64,000 bases of DNA from Arthrobacter frigidicola (GCA_003602285.1 QZVU01000001.1:806001-870000); one strand, 5' to 3'; counted from the stretch's first letter, positions 18,897 through 28,178 are shown. Program-made: numbers and translations. The notes: a model not told the origin generated them from the letters alone.

Positions 18897-20269
18897 ACCC
18901 GAACGACGAAGCGCCCCTTGACCAGTTCTCCGTCGAAAGCGTCTACGCCGAGCTGCTGAGCCGCGCCCCCGAGAACAAGATGGAGCCGCGCATGGCTCCG
19001 ATGTTCCGGGCCATGGACATCCTTGGGGAACCCAACAAGTCCTTCCCGATCATCCACATCACCGGGACGAACGGGAAGACCTCGACGGCGCGGATGATCG
19101 AGTCGCTGCTGCTGGCCCACGACCTCCGCACCGGGCGCTACACCAGCCCGCACCTGTCCAAGGTGACCGAACGGATCAGCATCGACGGCGAGCCCGTGCC
19201 CGATGAGACGTTCGTGCGGGTCTGGGACGAGATCCGCCCCTACCTCGACATCGTCGACGCCGAACTCGAGGCCGCCGGCGAGCCGCGGCTCACCTACTTT
19301 GAATGCGTCACCGTGCTCGCCTTCGCCGTCTTCGCCGACGAGCCCGTGGACGTCGCCGTCATCGAGGTGGGCCTGGGCGGGATCACCGACGCCACCAACG
19401 TCGGCGACGGCGCGGTTTCGGTAGTCACCCCCATCTCCCTTGACCACACCGACCTGCTCGGGGACACCGTCGAGGACATCGCCTACGAGAAGGCGGGAAT
19501 CATCAAGCCCGGCGGCTTCCTCGTCAGCGCCGCCCAGCCCCGCGACGCCGCCCAGGTGCTCCTGGAGAAGGCCCGCGAGACCGGCGTCGAGTTCCGGTTC
19601 GAGGGCGTCGAGTTCTCGGTCGACTCCCGCAGCGTTGGCGTCGGCGGGCAGGTCGTCTCCATCACCGGCATCGCCGGTCGGCGGTACGAGGAACTGCTCG
19701 TTCCGCTCCACGGCGAGCACCAGGCACAGAACGCCGCCGTCGCCGTCGCGGCCGTCGAGGCGTTCCTGGGCGGGGGAGCCCGCCAGCTCGAGCCCGACGT
19801 CGTGCGTGCCGGGCTGCGGGCCGTGACCTCCCCGGGCCGGCTCGAAGTGGTCCGCACCGCCCCGAGCATCCTCGTCGACGCGGCCCACAACGCCGACGGA
19901 GCCCGCGCCGCCGCCCGAGGCATCGCCGAGGCCTTCCAGTTCCCCCGCATCGTGCTGGTCATCGGGGTCCTCCAGGACAAGGACGCCGCGGCCATCCTGG
20001 CCGAACTCCATGAGGAGCTCGCCGGGGTGCTCGAGGACGTCGTGCTGACCCAGTCCACCTCGCCGCGCGCGATCCCCGCTGCCGACCTGCTTCCCGACGC
20101 CCTGGCGGCCGGATTCGCCGAGGAGAACATCCACATCGCCGAGCGCCTCGACGACGCCCTCGAATGGGCGGTGATGAAGTCCGAGGAAGCCGGCGACCTC
20201 GCCGGCGGCATCCTCATCACGGGCTCCATCACCGTCGTCGGCGAGGCCCGGACCCTCCTAGGAAAGTAG
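18893..20269 (+). CDS. folC: bifunctional folylpolyglutamate / dihydrofolate synthase
   Basis: A 458-residue Mur-ligase-family enzyme adding glutamate to dihydropteroate and to folates. The ATP loop is GTNGKTS (58-64). The Mur-type signature [12 protein letters not shown] and the [12 protein letters not shown] motif of the C-terminal domain are present. The GTG start overlaps the ileS stop (GTGA), so it is translationally coupled and would follow the T-box control of ileS at least at the mRNA level. DUF4233 and ndk follow in the usual actinobacterial order. Confidence 0.96.
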   Translation: MNPNDEAPLDQFSVESVYAELLSRAPENKMEPRMAPMFRAMDILGEPNKSFPIIHITGTNGKTSTARMIESLLLAHDLRTGRYTSPHLSKVTERISIDGEPVPDETFVRVWDEIRPYLDIVDAELEAAGEPRLTYFECVTVLAFAVFADEPVDVAVIEVGLGGITDATNVGDGAVSVVTPISLDHTDLLGDTVEDIAYEKAGIIKPGGFLVSAAQPRDAAQVLLEKARETGVEFRFEGVEFSVDSRSVGVGGQVVSITGIAGRRYEELLVPLHGEHQAQNAAVAVAAVEAFLGGGARQLEPDVVRAGLRAVTSPGRLEVVRTAPSILVDAAHNADGARAAARGIAEAFQFPRIVLVIGVLQDKDAAAILAELHEELAGVLEDVVLTQSTSPRAIPAADLLPDALAAGFAEENIHIAERLDDALEWAVMKSEEAGDLAGGILITGSITVVGEARTLLGK

Positions 20270-20273
20270 GACC

Positions 20274-20717
20274 ATGGCCCGCCTGACCAAGGCCCAGCGC
20301 GAGTGGCGTCCGGGGATGCCCAAAAAGCGCCGCTCGATCAAGATCATGTTCGCCTCGACGGTGCTGCTGCTCGAGGCGTTCGTGGTGCTCTTCGGGACCC
20401 TCGTCATCTTCGGCCTGCGCCGCGACGAACTCAACCCGGCCCTCATCCTCGGCGCCGGGGTGGTGCTCAGCCTGCTCCTCGTGCTCACCTGCGCGGTGCT
20501 GACCCGCCCGTGGGGCATCGCCGTCGGCTGGGTCCTCCAGCTCGCCATCATCGCCGCCGGGTTCCTCGAGCCCACCATGTTCCTCGTCGGAACCGCTTTC
20601 GCCCTCACCTGGCTCTACGGCATCCGCACCGGCAGGAGGCTCGACAGCGAGAACGCCGAGCGCGACCGTGCGCAGGCCGAGTGGGAGAAGGAGCACCCGG
20701 AGGCGGCCGCCGAATAG
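20274..20717 (+). CDS. DUF4233 family membrane protein
   Basis: A 147-residue protein with four predicted membrane helices (about 25-47, 55-77, 82-97 and 101-117), a basic N-terminus (KKRRSIK) and an acidic, charged C-terminal tail of about 25 residues. The family is almost confined to Actinobacteria and sits between folC and ndk, as here, but has no known function. Its start is 4 bp after the folC stop. Confidence 0.88.
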   Translation: MARLTKAQREWRPGMPKKRRSIKIMFASTVLLLEAFVVLFGTLVIFGLRRDELNPALILGAGVVLSLLLVLTCAVLTRPWGIAVGWVLQLAIIAAGFLEPTMFLVGTAFALTWLYGIRTGRRLDSENAERDRAQAEWEKEHPEAAAE

Positions 20718-20739
20718 GCAGCACCCTGCCCGTCTTTAG

Positions 20740-20745
20740 TAGAGT
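20740..20745 (+). promoter_or_regulatory. candidate -10 element of ndk
   Basis: TAGAGT in the 79-bp gap between DUF4233 and ndk. It would give ndk its own transcript start about 45 nt before the GTG. Confidence 0.4.
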
Positions 20746-20796
20746 TCAACGCGGAGCACTTCGATTCCTTTTCCCCACGAACCCCTGGAGGACCGC

Positions 20797-21219
20797 GTGA
20801 GCACTGAACGCACCCTTGTACTGATCAAGCCCGACGGCGTCGCGCGGAACCTGACCGGGACCATCCTCGGCCGGATCGAGACCAAGGGCTACACCCTTGT
20901 GGACCTGAAACTGATGTCAGCCACCCGCGAACTCCTCGAGGAGCACTACGCCGAACACGTCGGCAAGCCCTTCTACGAGGCGCTCGTCGAGTTCATGCTC
21001 AGCGGCCCGATCGTCGCCGCCGTCTTCGAGGGCCAGCGCGTCATCGAAGGGTTCCGCTCGCTCGCCGGGTCCACGGAGCCCACAGCCGCGGCCCCGGGAA
21101 CCATCCGCGGCGACTTCGGCCGCGACTGGGGACTGAAGGTGCAGCAGAACCTCGTCCACGGCTCCGACTCGGCCGAGTCCGCCGCCCGGGAAATCGGCAT
21201 CTGGTTCTCCGCGTCCTGA
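20797..21219 (+). CDS. ndk: nucleoside diphosphate kinase
   Basis: A 140-residue kinase transferring the gamma phosphate between nucleoside triphosphates and diphosphates through a phosphohistidine. The catalytic His121 lies in NLVHGSDS, and the N-terminal TLVLIKPDGVARN and GTIRGDFG motifs are intact. The start is GTG with GGAGG 7 nt upstream. It is last of the ileS-folC-DUF4233-ndk block. Confidence 0.97.
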   Translation: MSTERTLVLIKPDGVARNLTGTILGRIETKGYTLVDLKLMSATRELLEEHYAEHVGKPFYEALVEFMLSGPIVAAVFEGQRVIEGFRSLAGSTEPTAAAPGTIRGDFGRDWGLKVQQNLVHGSDSAESAAREIGIWFSAS

Positions 21220-21255
21220 TCCCGCTCCACCGGACTCCCCGGAAAGGGTGAGGGC

Positions 21256-22215
21256 ATGACCGAACACCGACGGCTTGGGTCTTCCGGCCTGAGCGTCTCA
21301 ACCGTGGGCCTTGGCTGCAACAACCTTGGCCGCCCGGGCACCGCCACGGAAACCCAGCAAGGGACCGACGCCGTCGTCCACGCGGCCATCGATGCCGGGA
21401 TCACCCTGTTCGACGTCGCCGACATCTACGGCGGACACCCGGGCCTGAGCGAGGAAATGCTCGGTGAGGCCCTCGGGAAGCGCCGGGACGACGTCGTGCT
21501 GGCCACGAAGTTCGGCGCGGACATGCGCGGCGCCAACGGACCCGACTGGGGTGCCCGCGGGTCCCGCCGGTACATCCTGCGCGCCGTCGAGTCGTCCCTG
21601 AAACGGCTCGGCACCGACTGGATCGACCTCTACCAGTTCCACGTTCCCGATGCCGGGACGCCCATCGAGGAGACCCTTTCGGCGCTCGACACCCTCGTGA
21701 GCGACGGAAAAGTCCGCTACCTCGGGCACTCGAACCGGGCGGGCTGGCAGCTCGCCGAGGCCGAGTTCACGGCGCGGCTCGAAGGGCTCACCCCCTTCGT
21801 CTCGGCCCAGAACGCGTACAGCCTGCTCGACCGGGAGGCCGAGAAGGAAGTCATCCCCGCCTCCGCCGCGTACGGGCTGGGACTGCTGCCGTACTTCCCG
21901 CTCGCCAACGGGCTGCTGACCGGCAAGTACTCCTCCGGGAAGGCGCCCGTGGGCAGCCGGCTGACCCGGGTCCGCACGCACCTGCTTGAGCAGGCCGACC
22001 TTGAGCAGCTCGCGGCCTTCGGTGCCTTCGCAGCGGCCCGCGGACTGACCGAGGTACAGGTGGCGTTCTCGTGGCTTGCGGCCCAGCCGACGGTGTCGAG
22101 CATCATCGCCGGGGCCACGACCCCGGAGCAGGTGGCCCAGAACGCGGCGGCCGCCTCCTGGACGCCGTCGCCGTCGGACCTCGAGGAGCTGGACCGGATC
22201 TTCCCGCGGGGCTGA
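21256..22215 (+). CDS. aldo/keto reductase
   Basis: A 319-residue (alpha/beta)8-barrel NAD(P)H-dependent oxidoreductase. The catalytic tetrad is visible: Asp53 and Tyr58 (FDVADIYGG), Lys85 (LATKFGA) and His129 (YQFHVPD). The C-terminal half keeps the cofactor-binding GATTPEQVAQN stretch. It resembles the YajO/Tas and potassium-channel-beta-like group of general aldehyde/ketone reductases. The substrate is unknown. It follows ndk by 36 bp with a weak ribosome site (AAAGGGTGAGGGC) and ends in the repeat-filled gap at 22.2-22.7 kb. Confidence 0.93.
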   Translation: MTEHRRLGSSGLSVSTVGLGCNNLGRPGTATETQQGTDAVVHAAIDAGITLFDVADIYGGHPGLSEEMLGEALGKRRDDVVLATKFGADMRGANGPDWGARGSRRYILRAVESSLKRLGTDWIDLYQFHVPDAGTPIEETLSALDTLVSDGKVRYLGHSNRAGWQLAEAEFTARLEGLTPFVSAQNAYSLLDREAEKEVIPASAAYGLGLLPYFPLANGLLTGKYSSGKAPVGSRLTRVRTHLLEQADLEQLAAFGAFAAARGLTEVQVAFSWLAAQPTVSSIIAGATTPEQVAQNAAAASWTPSPSDLEELDRIFPRG

Positions 22216-22295
22216 GGCCCGCCGTCGGACGTCTGTTTCGCTGGCTGCGCGGCCGAAAGCGACGGCGGTGCCCGATTGCGGCGGTCGGACCCGAA

Positions 22296-22335
22296 AACGA
22301 CGAACGCACCCGATTTATCGGGTGCGTTCGTCGTT
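22296..22335. repeat. palindromic repeat unit A; probable bidirectional terminator
   Basis: A perfect 19-bp inverted repeat (22296-22314 / 22317-22335). The stem core is CGACGAACGCACCC. It shares its sequence with unit B and would terminate the aldo/keto reductase transcript. Confidence 0.75.
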
Positions 22336-22635
22336 ATCTGGCACGTGCGTCGTGACGTGGCTTGCCCGTCGGCGTCCGTTCCTCGGCGTCGCGGCTAAAG
22401 GCGACGGCCGCACCCACGAACGACGGCAGTGGCTGACGACGACGGCGGGGCCTGAAGACGACGGCGGTGTCATATAGCGAGGAGCGCGCCGGGGAAAGCC
22501 GGTCCATTTGTCGCTTTCTGGTGCGCTGGGCGTTGTGCGGAGTGTTCGTCGCTATGAGGCCCGCCCGTCGACGCCCGTCACCGGATTCCGCACCTCGGGC
22601 GACCGCGGTGCCGGAAAGCGACGAACCCGCCCGGA

Positions 22636-22675
22636 AACGACAAACGCACCCGATATAGCGGGTGCGTTTGTCGTT
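22636..22675. repeat. palindromic repeat unit B; probable terminator of fadB
   Basis: A perfect 17-bp inverted repeat (22636-22652 / 22659-22675) with a 6-nt ATATAG loop. It differs from unit A by a paired change in the stem (CGAACG in A, CAAACG in B, with the matching change on the other arm), so the pairing is conserved. It lies 31 bp past the fadB stop. Confidence 0.75.
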
Positions 22676-22706
22676 ATGTGGCGCGCTAGTCGTAAACGGA
22701 GGCGGC

Positions 22707-24830
22707 CTAGCGGAACGTCCTGCCGCGGACCCGCTCCGAGGCGCCCGTGCGGTCGAGGTAAGGCGTGATTCCGCCCAGGTGCATCGGCCAGCCGGCGCCC
22801 ATGATCACGCACAGGTCGATGTCCTCCGGGGCGGCGACGACGCCCTCGTCGAGCATCCGGCCGATCTCGTCGGCGAGGGCGTCCTGCGTGCGCCGCAGGA
22901 TCTCCTCGCTCGACGACGGCGAGGAGCCGCGCTCCATCAGGGCCAGGGTCGCCTCGGGCACGGTTTCCCGGCCCGATGCTTCCTTGATCCACAGGCCCTT
23001 GATGCCTGCGTCGATCAGCTTCTGCTGGTTCGCCGAGACGTGGAACCGGTCGCCGAAGGCGGCGTGCAGCGACTCCTGGACGTGCTGGCCGACCGGCAGC
23101 CCTACGAGGGCCAGCAGGCGGAACGGCGTCATCGGCAGGCCCATGGGGCGCAGCGCGTTGTCGGCGGTGTCGGCGTCGGTGCCCTCGTCGAAGACCTTGG
23201 TGATCTCGCCGAACATGCGCCCGAGGATCCGGTTGACGACGAACGCCGGGGCGTCCTGCACCAGGACGGCGTTCTTCTTTAGCTGCTTGGCCAGGGCGAA
23301 GGCGGTGGCGAGCACGGCGTCGTCCGTCTTGGGGGCCCTCACGATCTCCAGCAGCGGCATCGCGGCCACGGGGTTGAAGAAGTGGAACCCGACGACCCGC
23401 TCGGGGTGGGCCAGGTCGGCGGCCATGTCGGTGACCGACAGGGATGAGGTGTTCGTTGCGAGGATGCACTCGGGCGATACGACGGCCTCGACCTCGGCGA
23501 AGACCTGCTTCTTGACGCCCATCTCCTCGAAGACCGCCTCGATCACGAAGTCGGCGTCCGCGAAGGCCTCCTTGGAGACCGACCCGGAGACCAGCGCCTT
23601 CGTACGGTTGGCAGCATCCTGCGAGAGCTTCTTTTTGCCCAGCAGCTTGTCGACCTCGGCGTGGACGTAGGCGACGCCCTTGTCCACGCGCGCCTGATCG
23701 ATGTCGGTCAGGACGACGGGCACCTTGAGCTGGCGGGCGAACAGCAGCGCCAGCTGGCTGGCCATCAGGCCGGCCCCGACGACGCCGACCTTCGTCACCG
23801 GGCGGGCGAGCTTCACATCCGGCGCCCCGGCGGGCCGCTTGGCACGCTTCTGCACCAGCTCGAGGAACGCGTAGACGGTCGCGTGGAACTCAGGCGTCTG
23901 CATGAGCTCGGCCAGCGCGATGCATTCGGCCTCGGCGGACTGCTCACGGGTCAGCGTCTTGCCCGCCTCGAACAGATCGAGGACGCGCGAAGGGGCCGGC
24001 GCGGCGTTGCCGGTGCGGGCCTGGATGAACGCCCGTCCCGCGGCGGCGGCGGCATCCCAGTCTGCGTCGCTGTAGGCGGTGAAGCCCGCACGGCGCTCCT
24101 CGACGGCCTGCACCGTCGCAGGGTCACCGGCGACGACGCGGGCGGCCCAGGCCAGGGACTGCTCGAGGAAGTCCGCCGGTTCGAAGAGCGCGTCGGCGAT
24201 GCCGATCCCGTAGGCGGCGGAGCCGTCGAGCATCCGGTTGTTGCTCAGCGGATTCTCGATCATCACCTTCACCGCGGAGGCAGGGCCAACCAGGCGCGGC
24301 AGCCGGTACACCCCACCCCAGCCGGGGACCAGGCCGATGAACGCTTCGGGCAGGCCGAGACCGTTGGCTCCGGTGGAGACGGTGCGGTAATTCGCGGCCA
24401 GGGCGATCTCGAGGCCACCGCCGAGGGCCACCCCATTGATGAAGGCGAAGCTGGGGACGCCGAGGGAGCCCAGCAGGTCGTAGGCCGCGTGGCCCAGCTC
24501 GGCCATCGCCCGGCCGTGCTTTTCGGCCTTGAGGGACTTCACGGTCGAGAGGTCGGCGCCGGCGACGAGGAAGTAGGGCTTGCCGGTGATGGCGACCGCG
24601 GCGATCTCCCCGCGGCTGCTGCGCTCCTTGAGGCCCTCGAGGGTGCGTCCAAACTCGATCAGGGTGTTCGGGCCCAGGGTGGTCGGCTTGGTGTGATCTT
24701 TGGCGTTGTCGAGGGTGATGAGCGCGAGGGTGCCGGCCCCTCCGGGCAGGGCAACGTCCTGCACCAGGGAGTGGGTGATGATCTCGTTGGGCACCAGCCC
24801 GGCAAGTTCCTCAAAGCGTTCGAAGCTCAT
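22707..24830 (-). CDS. fadB: fatty-acid oxidation multifunctional enzyme (enoyl-CoA hydratase + 3-hydroxyacyl-CoA dehydrogenase)
   Basis: A 707-residue two-domain enzyme of beta-oxidation. The N-terminal crotonase domain (about 1-200) contains LGGGLEIALAANYR and LPEAFIGLVPGWGG. The 3-hydroxyacyl-CoA dehydrogenase domain starts near residue 325 with the NAD loop VGVVGAGLMASQLALL, followed by the HFFNPVAAMPLLEIV and FVVNRILGRM motifs and a C-terminal HAD repeat. It hydrates enoyl-CoA and oxidises the 3-hydroxyacyl-CoA product. The start ATG overlaps the fadA stop (ATGA), so the two subunits are co-translated. Confidence 0.95.
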   Translation of the reverse strand: MSFERFEELAGLVPNEIITHSLVQDVALPGGAGTLALITLDNAKDHTKPTTLGPNTLIEFGRTLEGLKERSSRGEIAAVAITGKPYFLVAGADLSTVKSLKAEKHGRAMAELGHAAYDLLGSLGVPSFAFINGVALGGGLEIALAANYRTVSTGANGLGLPEAFIGLVPGWGGVYRLPRLVGPASAVKVMIENPLSNNRMLDGSAAYGIGIADALFEPADFLEQSLAWAARVVAGDPATVQAVEERRAGFTAYSDADWDAAAAAGRAFIQARTGNAAPAPSRVLDLFEAGKTLTREQSAEAECIALAELMQTPEFHATVYAFLELVQKRAKRPAGAPDVKLARPVTKVGVVGAGLMASQLALLFARQLKVPVVLTDIDQARVDKGVAYVHAEVDKLLGKKKLSQDAANRTKALVSGSVSKEAFADADFVIEAVFEEMGVKKQVFAEVEAVVSPECILATNTSSLSVTDMAADLAHPERVVGFHFFNPVAAMPLLEIVRAPKTDDAVLATAFALAKQLKKNAVLVQDAPAFVVNRILGRMFGEITKVFDEGTDADTADNALRPMGLPMTPFRLLALVGLPVGQHVQESLHAAFGDRFHVSANQQKLIDAGIKGLWIKEASGRETVPEATLALMERGSSPSSSEEILRRTQDALADEIGRMLDEGVVAAPEDIDLCVIMGAGWPMHLGGITPYLDRTGASERVRGRTFR

Positions 24831-26077
24831 GCTGCGTCCTGTCCGTAGTCGGCGTGGTGGGGGTTCTCCCAGATGACGGTGGCGCCCATTCCGAGGCCGA
24901 TGCACATGGTGGTCATGCCGTAGCGCACCGACGGGTCCTCCTCGAACTGGCGGGCGAGCTGGGTCATCAGCCGGACGCCGGACGAGGCGAGCGGGTGCCC
25001 GACGGCGATCGCGCCGCCGTAGCGGTTGACGCGCGGGTCGTCGTCGGCGATGCCGAAGTGGTCAAGGAAGGAGAGCACCTGCACGGCGAAGGCCTCGTTG
25101 ATCTCGAACAGGCCGATGTCTCCGATGTCCAGCCCAGCCTGGCGCAGGGCCTTCTCGGTGGCGGGGACCGGGCCGATGCCCATCACCTCGGGCTCGACGC
25201 CGGCGAAGGCGTAGGCCACCAGCCGCATGCGTACCGGCAGGCCGAGTTCGGCGGCACTGTCGGCGGAGGCCAGCAGCGCGGCGGTCGCGCCGTCGTTGAG
25301 GCCCGCGGCGTTGCCGGCCGTGACGCGGCCGTGTGGGCGGAACGGGGTGCGCAGCTGGGCGAGGTCCTCCACCGTGGTGCCGGGCCGCGGCGGCTCATCG
25401 ACGCTGTGCAGGGTCCAGCCCTCGTCGGGTTTCCGGCCCGCCACGGGAACCAGGTCAGGCTGGATCCGGTTCTCCGCGTAGGCCGCGGCTAGCTTGGCCT
25501 GGCTGCGCACGGCGTAGGCGTCCGTGCGCTCCTTGGTGATGGCGGGAAAGCGGTCGTGAAGGTTCTCGGCGGTGTTGCCCATGTTCAGAGCCGCCGGATC
25601 CACGAGCCGCTCGGACATAAACCGCGGATTCGGGTCTGCGCCCTCGCCCATCGGGTGGTTGCCCATGTGTTCAACGCCGCCGGCGATAACGACGTCGTAG
25701 GCGCCGAAGGCGATACCGGAGGCCGTGGTGGTCACGGCGGTGAGGGCGCCGGCGCACATCCGGTCAATGGCGAAGCCCGGCACCGTGCGGGGAAGCCCGG
25801 CGAGCAGGGCGGCGGTGCGGCCGATGGTGAGGCCCTGGTCCCCGGTCTGGGTCGTGGCTGCGATCGCGACGTCGTCGATCCGCTCGGGGGGCAGGGAGGG
25901 GTTGCGGCGCAGCAGGTCGCGGATGCACTTGACCACCAGGTCATCGGCCCGCATCCCGGCATAGATCCCCTTGTCGCCGGCCTTGCCGAACGGGGTCCGT
26001 ACGCCGTCCACGAAGACGACGTCCCGCACGCTGCGGGCAGCGGCACGGGCGGGGGTGGTTGCTGCTGGTTGGCTCAC
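24827..26077 (-). CDS. fadA: acetyl-CoA C-acyltransferase (3-ketoacyl-CoA thiolase)
   Basis: A 416-residue thiolase doing the last step of beta-oxidation. The nucleophile Cys108 is in DRMCAGAL, the base His in AVGHPLASSG, and the second Cys in TTMCIGLGMG. I choose GTG 26077, with GAGGAG 6 nt upstream (AAAGAGGAGCACAGT). The in-frame ATG near 26113 overlaps the -10 hexamer of the proposed promoter and would not be on that transcript. It is the first gene of the fadA-fadB pair, with a promoter and a palindrome in the 82-bp gap behind RNase D. Confidence 0.95.
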   Translation of the reverse strand: MSQPAATTPARAAARSVRDVVFVDGVRTPFGKAGDKGIYAGMRADDLVVKCIRDLLRRNPSLPPERIDDVAIAATTQTGDQGLTIGRTAALLAGLPRTVPGFAIDRMCAGALTAVTTTASGIAFGAYDVVIAGGVEHMGNHPMGEGADPNPRFMSERLVDPAALNMGNTAENLHDRFPAITKERTDAYAVRSQAKLAAAYAENRIQPDLVPVAGRKPDEGWTLHSVDEPPRPGTTVEDLAQLRTPFRPHGRVTAGNAAGLNDGATAALLASADSAAELGLPVRMRLVAYAFAGVEPEVMGIGPVPATEKALRQAGLDIGDIGLFEINEAFAVQVLSFLDHFGIADDDPRVNRYGGAIAVGHPLASSGVRLMTQLARQFEEDPSVRYGMTTMCIGLGMGATVIWENPHHADYGQDAA

Positions 26078-26111
26078 ACTGTGCTCCTCTTTGAGATGTT
26101 GATCCGACCTC

Positions 26112-26141
26112 ATGTTACTCAGCAGTAACTTAGCGGTGCAA
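26112..26141 (-). promoter_or_regulatory. fadA promoter with overlapping palindromic operator
   Basis: On the minus strand TTGCAC (26141-26136), an 18-bp spacer and TAACAT (26117-26112) form a good sigma-70-type promoter. The spacer/-10 region holds the inverted repeat GTTACT-N4-AGTAAC (26114-26129). A repressor bound there would block the -10. No regulator gene is adjacent. Confidence 0.6.
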
Positions 26142-26159
26142 GCGGAGCCCGGACAGTCG

Positions 26160-27509
26160 CTACCCGGCGGCCTCCACCGGGCCTGCGTCGGGCGCCGCCT
26201 TCGGCGGCGAGGCCTTGACCGGAAGCGGGTCCGGGTCCAGGAAGGCCACGGTGATGACCGCCGCAACGCGGTCGATCTGCCAGGGCCGGGCACCCAGTTC
26301 CGCAAGCGCGGCGCTGATGCTCTCCAGGGTGATGTCGGCGGGCGGACGCCAGGCGATCCGGCGCAGGAAGTCCGGGGTCAGAAGGTTCTCCACCGGCATG
26401 TCGAGCTTCTCGGCCTGCGCCGCGATCCGCGGACGGGCGGTGAGGAGCCGGGCGGCGGCCTCGGGATCCTTTTCGGCCCAGACGCGCGGCGGCGGGGGAG
26501 TGTTGCTGGAGATGTGAAGGGGCGGGAGGTCCTTGGCCCGGCGGGCCTCATTGATGCACCGCATCCAGCGGGGCGCTTCCTTCTGGGCGGCACGGCCGTG
26601 GAAGCCCTTGGTGGACAGCAGCTGCGGCACCGTGGCAGGCATCGCCTTGGCCGCGGCGACGATCGCGGAATCCGGGATCAGCCGGCCCGGTGCGACGTCG
26701 CGCCGCTGGGCCAGTTCCTCGCGTTCGGTCCACATCCGCCGAACCGCCTCGAGCTGGCGGCGGTCGCGGATCTGGTGAAGCCCGGATGTGCGGCGCCAGG
26801 GGTCGGTCTTGGGTTCGGCCGGCGGACTCGAGCGGATGTGCTCGAACTCCTCCTCGGCGATCTCAAGCTTCCCCTGCCCGTCCAGCAATGCGGCGAGCTT
26901 GCCGCGCAGTTCGCTGAGCACCTCGACGTCGAGGGCGGCGTACCGCAGCCACGGTTCCGGCAGCGGGCGGGTGGACCAGTCGGCCGCGGAGTGTTCCTTG
27001 GCGAGGGTGAAGCCCAGCTGCGACTCAATCACCGCGGCGAGCCCGACGCGCGGGAGCCCGGCCAGCCGTGCGGCCAGCTCGGTGTCGAAGAGGCGGTCGG
27101 GCCACATGCCGAGGTCCGAGAGGCAGGGAAGGTCCTGGCTGGCGGCGTGAAGGATCCACTCGACGCCCTCGAGGGCGTCGTCGATGATCTTCAGGTCTCC
27201 GAAGGGCTCCGGGTCGATGAGCCAGGTGCCGGCTCCCTCCCTGCGGATCTGCACGAGGAAGGCCCGCTGGCCGTACCGGAAGCCGGAAGCGCGCTCGGCG
27301 TCCACGGCGGCCGGCCCGGTCCCCGCGGCCAGGGCGGCGGCGGCCCGTTCGAGCCCGGCGGGAGTGTCGATGACGAAGGGAACGCCGTCGCGCGGTTCCG
27401 TCAGCAGCGGCAGGTGCCCGGCCTCAGGTTCCGTGCCGTTCTCGGGCGTCTCGGTGGGCGGGGCGGCGTCGACGGGCAGGTCCCGCCGATCAAAATTCTC
27501 GGAGCTCAT
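26160..27509 (-). CDS. rnd: ribonuclease D family 3'-5' exonuclease with HRDC domain
   Basis: A 449-residue protein. After a disordered acidic N-terminus (1-40) comes a DEDD exonuclease domain with the expected acidic motifs: AVDAERASGFRYGQRAFLVQ (exo I), HAASQDLPCL (exo II) and YAALDVEVL (exo III). An HRDC nucleic-acid-binding domain (RDRRQLEAVRRMWTERE onward) and a second helical HRDC-like region follow. RNase D trims 3' ends of tRNA and other stable RNAs. A TAGACT -10 lies 9 nt before the ATG, so the leader would be nearly absent. DUF3000-rnd-thiolase order is usual in Actinobacteria. Confidence 0.92.
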   Translation of the reverse strand: MSSENFDRRDLPVDAAPPTETPENGTEPEAGHLPLLTEPRDGVPFVIDTPAGLERAAAALAAGTGPAAVDAERASGFRYGQRAFLVQIRREGAGTWLIDPEPFGDLKIIDDALEGVEWILHAASQDLPCLSDLGMWPDRLFDTELAARLAGLPRVGLAAVIESQLGFTLAKEHSAADWSTRPLPEPWLRYAALDVEVLSELRGKLAALLDGQGKLEIAEEEFEHIRSSPPAEPKTDPWRRTSGLHQIRDRRQLEAVRRMWTEREELAQRRDVAPGRLIPDSAIVAAAKAMPATVPQLLSTKGFHGRAAQKEAPRWMRCINEARRAKDLPPLHISSNTPPPPRVWAEKDPEAAARLLTARPRIAAQAEKLDMPVENLLTPDFLRRIAWRPPADITLESISAALAELGARPWQIDRVAAVITVAFLDPDPLPVKASPPKAAPDAGPVEAAG

Positions 27510-27542
27510 GGTTGTTCCAGTCTATCGGTCGGCCGGACGGGC

Positions 27543-28178
27543 CTAGCTGCGCCGGTGCGGCAGGGACAGAACGCCCTCGGGGAGGGGCGGGAGCCCCGCG
27601 AAGGTGCACACCATGTCGGACCACGCCTCGAGGTGCCGTCGGATCTCGGCGCTGTCCGGTGTCCAGGAGGCCCGCAGCTCGATGTCGATGGTGTCCGGCC
27701 GGTCCTCGAGCGTCCCGTAGCTCTCCGAGAGGATGCGGGTCGCCGTCCCGCCGGCGTTGTGGTGGGCGGCCCCGTGGTTCTCGAGCGCCTCCGCGAGCCA
27801 GGTCCAGGCCACCGAGCCGAGCAGCGTGTCGTTGCCCATGTCCGGTTCGAGCTGGGCGCGGATGTAGGTCACCACCCGGAATTTGCCGTCCCACACCGCC
27901 GAGCCCTGCGGGTCGTACAGCAGGATGAACCGCCCGGTGGCCAGCTCCACCGGTTCCTGCGGGAGGAGCTCGGCGCCGGCGGGCCCGTGGACCGGGCGCC
28001 GCGCCGGCTGGGCCGGCTGGTACACCTCCGCGCCGAGCGCGACCGCAAACGGTGCAAGGCGCGAGGGTGCAGGAATCTCCTCGAGGCGCAGCTCGGTGCG
28101 GCAGCGGGCCTCCTTGAGACCGGCAAGAGCCGTTCGGAATTCGTCGGGTGCCTGCGACAGGCCGCCAAGTGCGCTCAC
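27543..28178 (-). CDS. DUF3000 family protein
   Basis: A 211-residue actinobacterial protein of unknown function, predicted soluble, with mixed alpha/beta composition and conserved-looking stretches such as GRFILLYDPQGSAVWDGKFR and SVAWTWLAEALE. The start is GTG (MSALGG). A TAGCCT hexamer (complement of 28185-28190) ends 6 nt before it with no Shine-Dalgarno, predicting a leaderless mRNA. It lies 33 bp before rnd on the same strand. In other Actinobacteria it neighbours haem biosynthesis and RNase D genes; only RNase D is present here. Confidence 0.88.
   Translation of the reverse strand: MSALGGLSQAPDEFRTALAGLKEARCRTELRLEEIPAPSRLAPFAVALGAEVYQPAQPARRPVHGPAGAELLPQEPVELATGRFILLYDPQGSAVWDGKFRVVTYIRAQLEPDMGNDTLLGSVAWTWLAEALENHGAAHHNAGGTATRILSESYGTLEDRPDTIDIELRASWTPDSAEIRRHLEAWSDMVCTFAGLPPLPEGVLSLPHRRS

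Larger units (their letters stand above)
22216..22706. repeat. gene-free patch of degenerate palindromic repeats
   Basis: This 491-bp gap between convergent genes has no plausible ORF. It is built from recurrent pieces of the form (G)AAA-CGACGAACGCACCC and ATATAGCGGGTGCG. Two copies are full palindromes (listed separately). Others are decayed, for example near 22253-22272, 22395-22415, 22455-22482 and 22608-22625. It looks like several insertions of one REP-like element at different stages of decay. Confidence 0.6.

Noticed and set aside
22071-23469. Several ORFs of 60-300 codons across the 22.2-22.7 kb gap and into fadB
   Set aside because: They run through palindromic repeats or are antisense/other-frame reads of the aldo/keto reductase and fadB.
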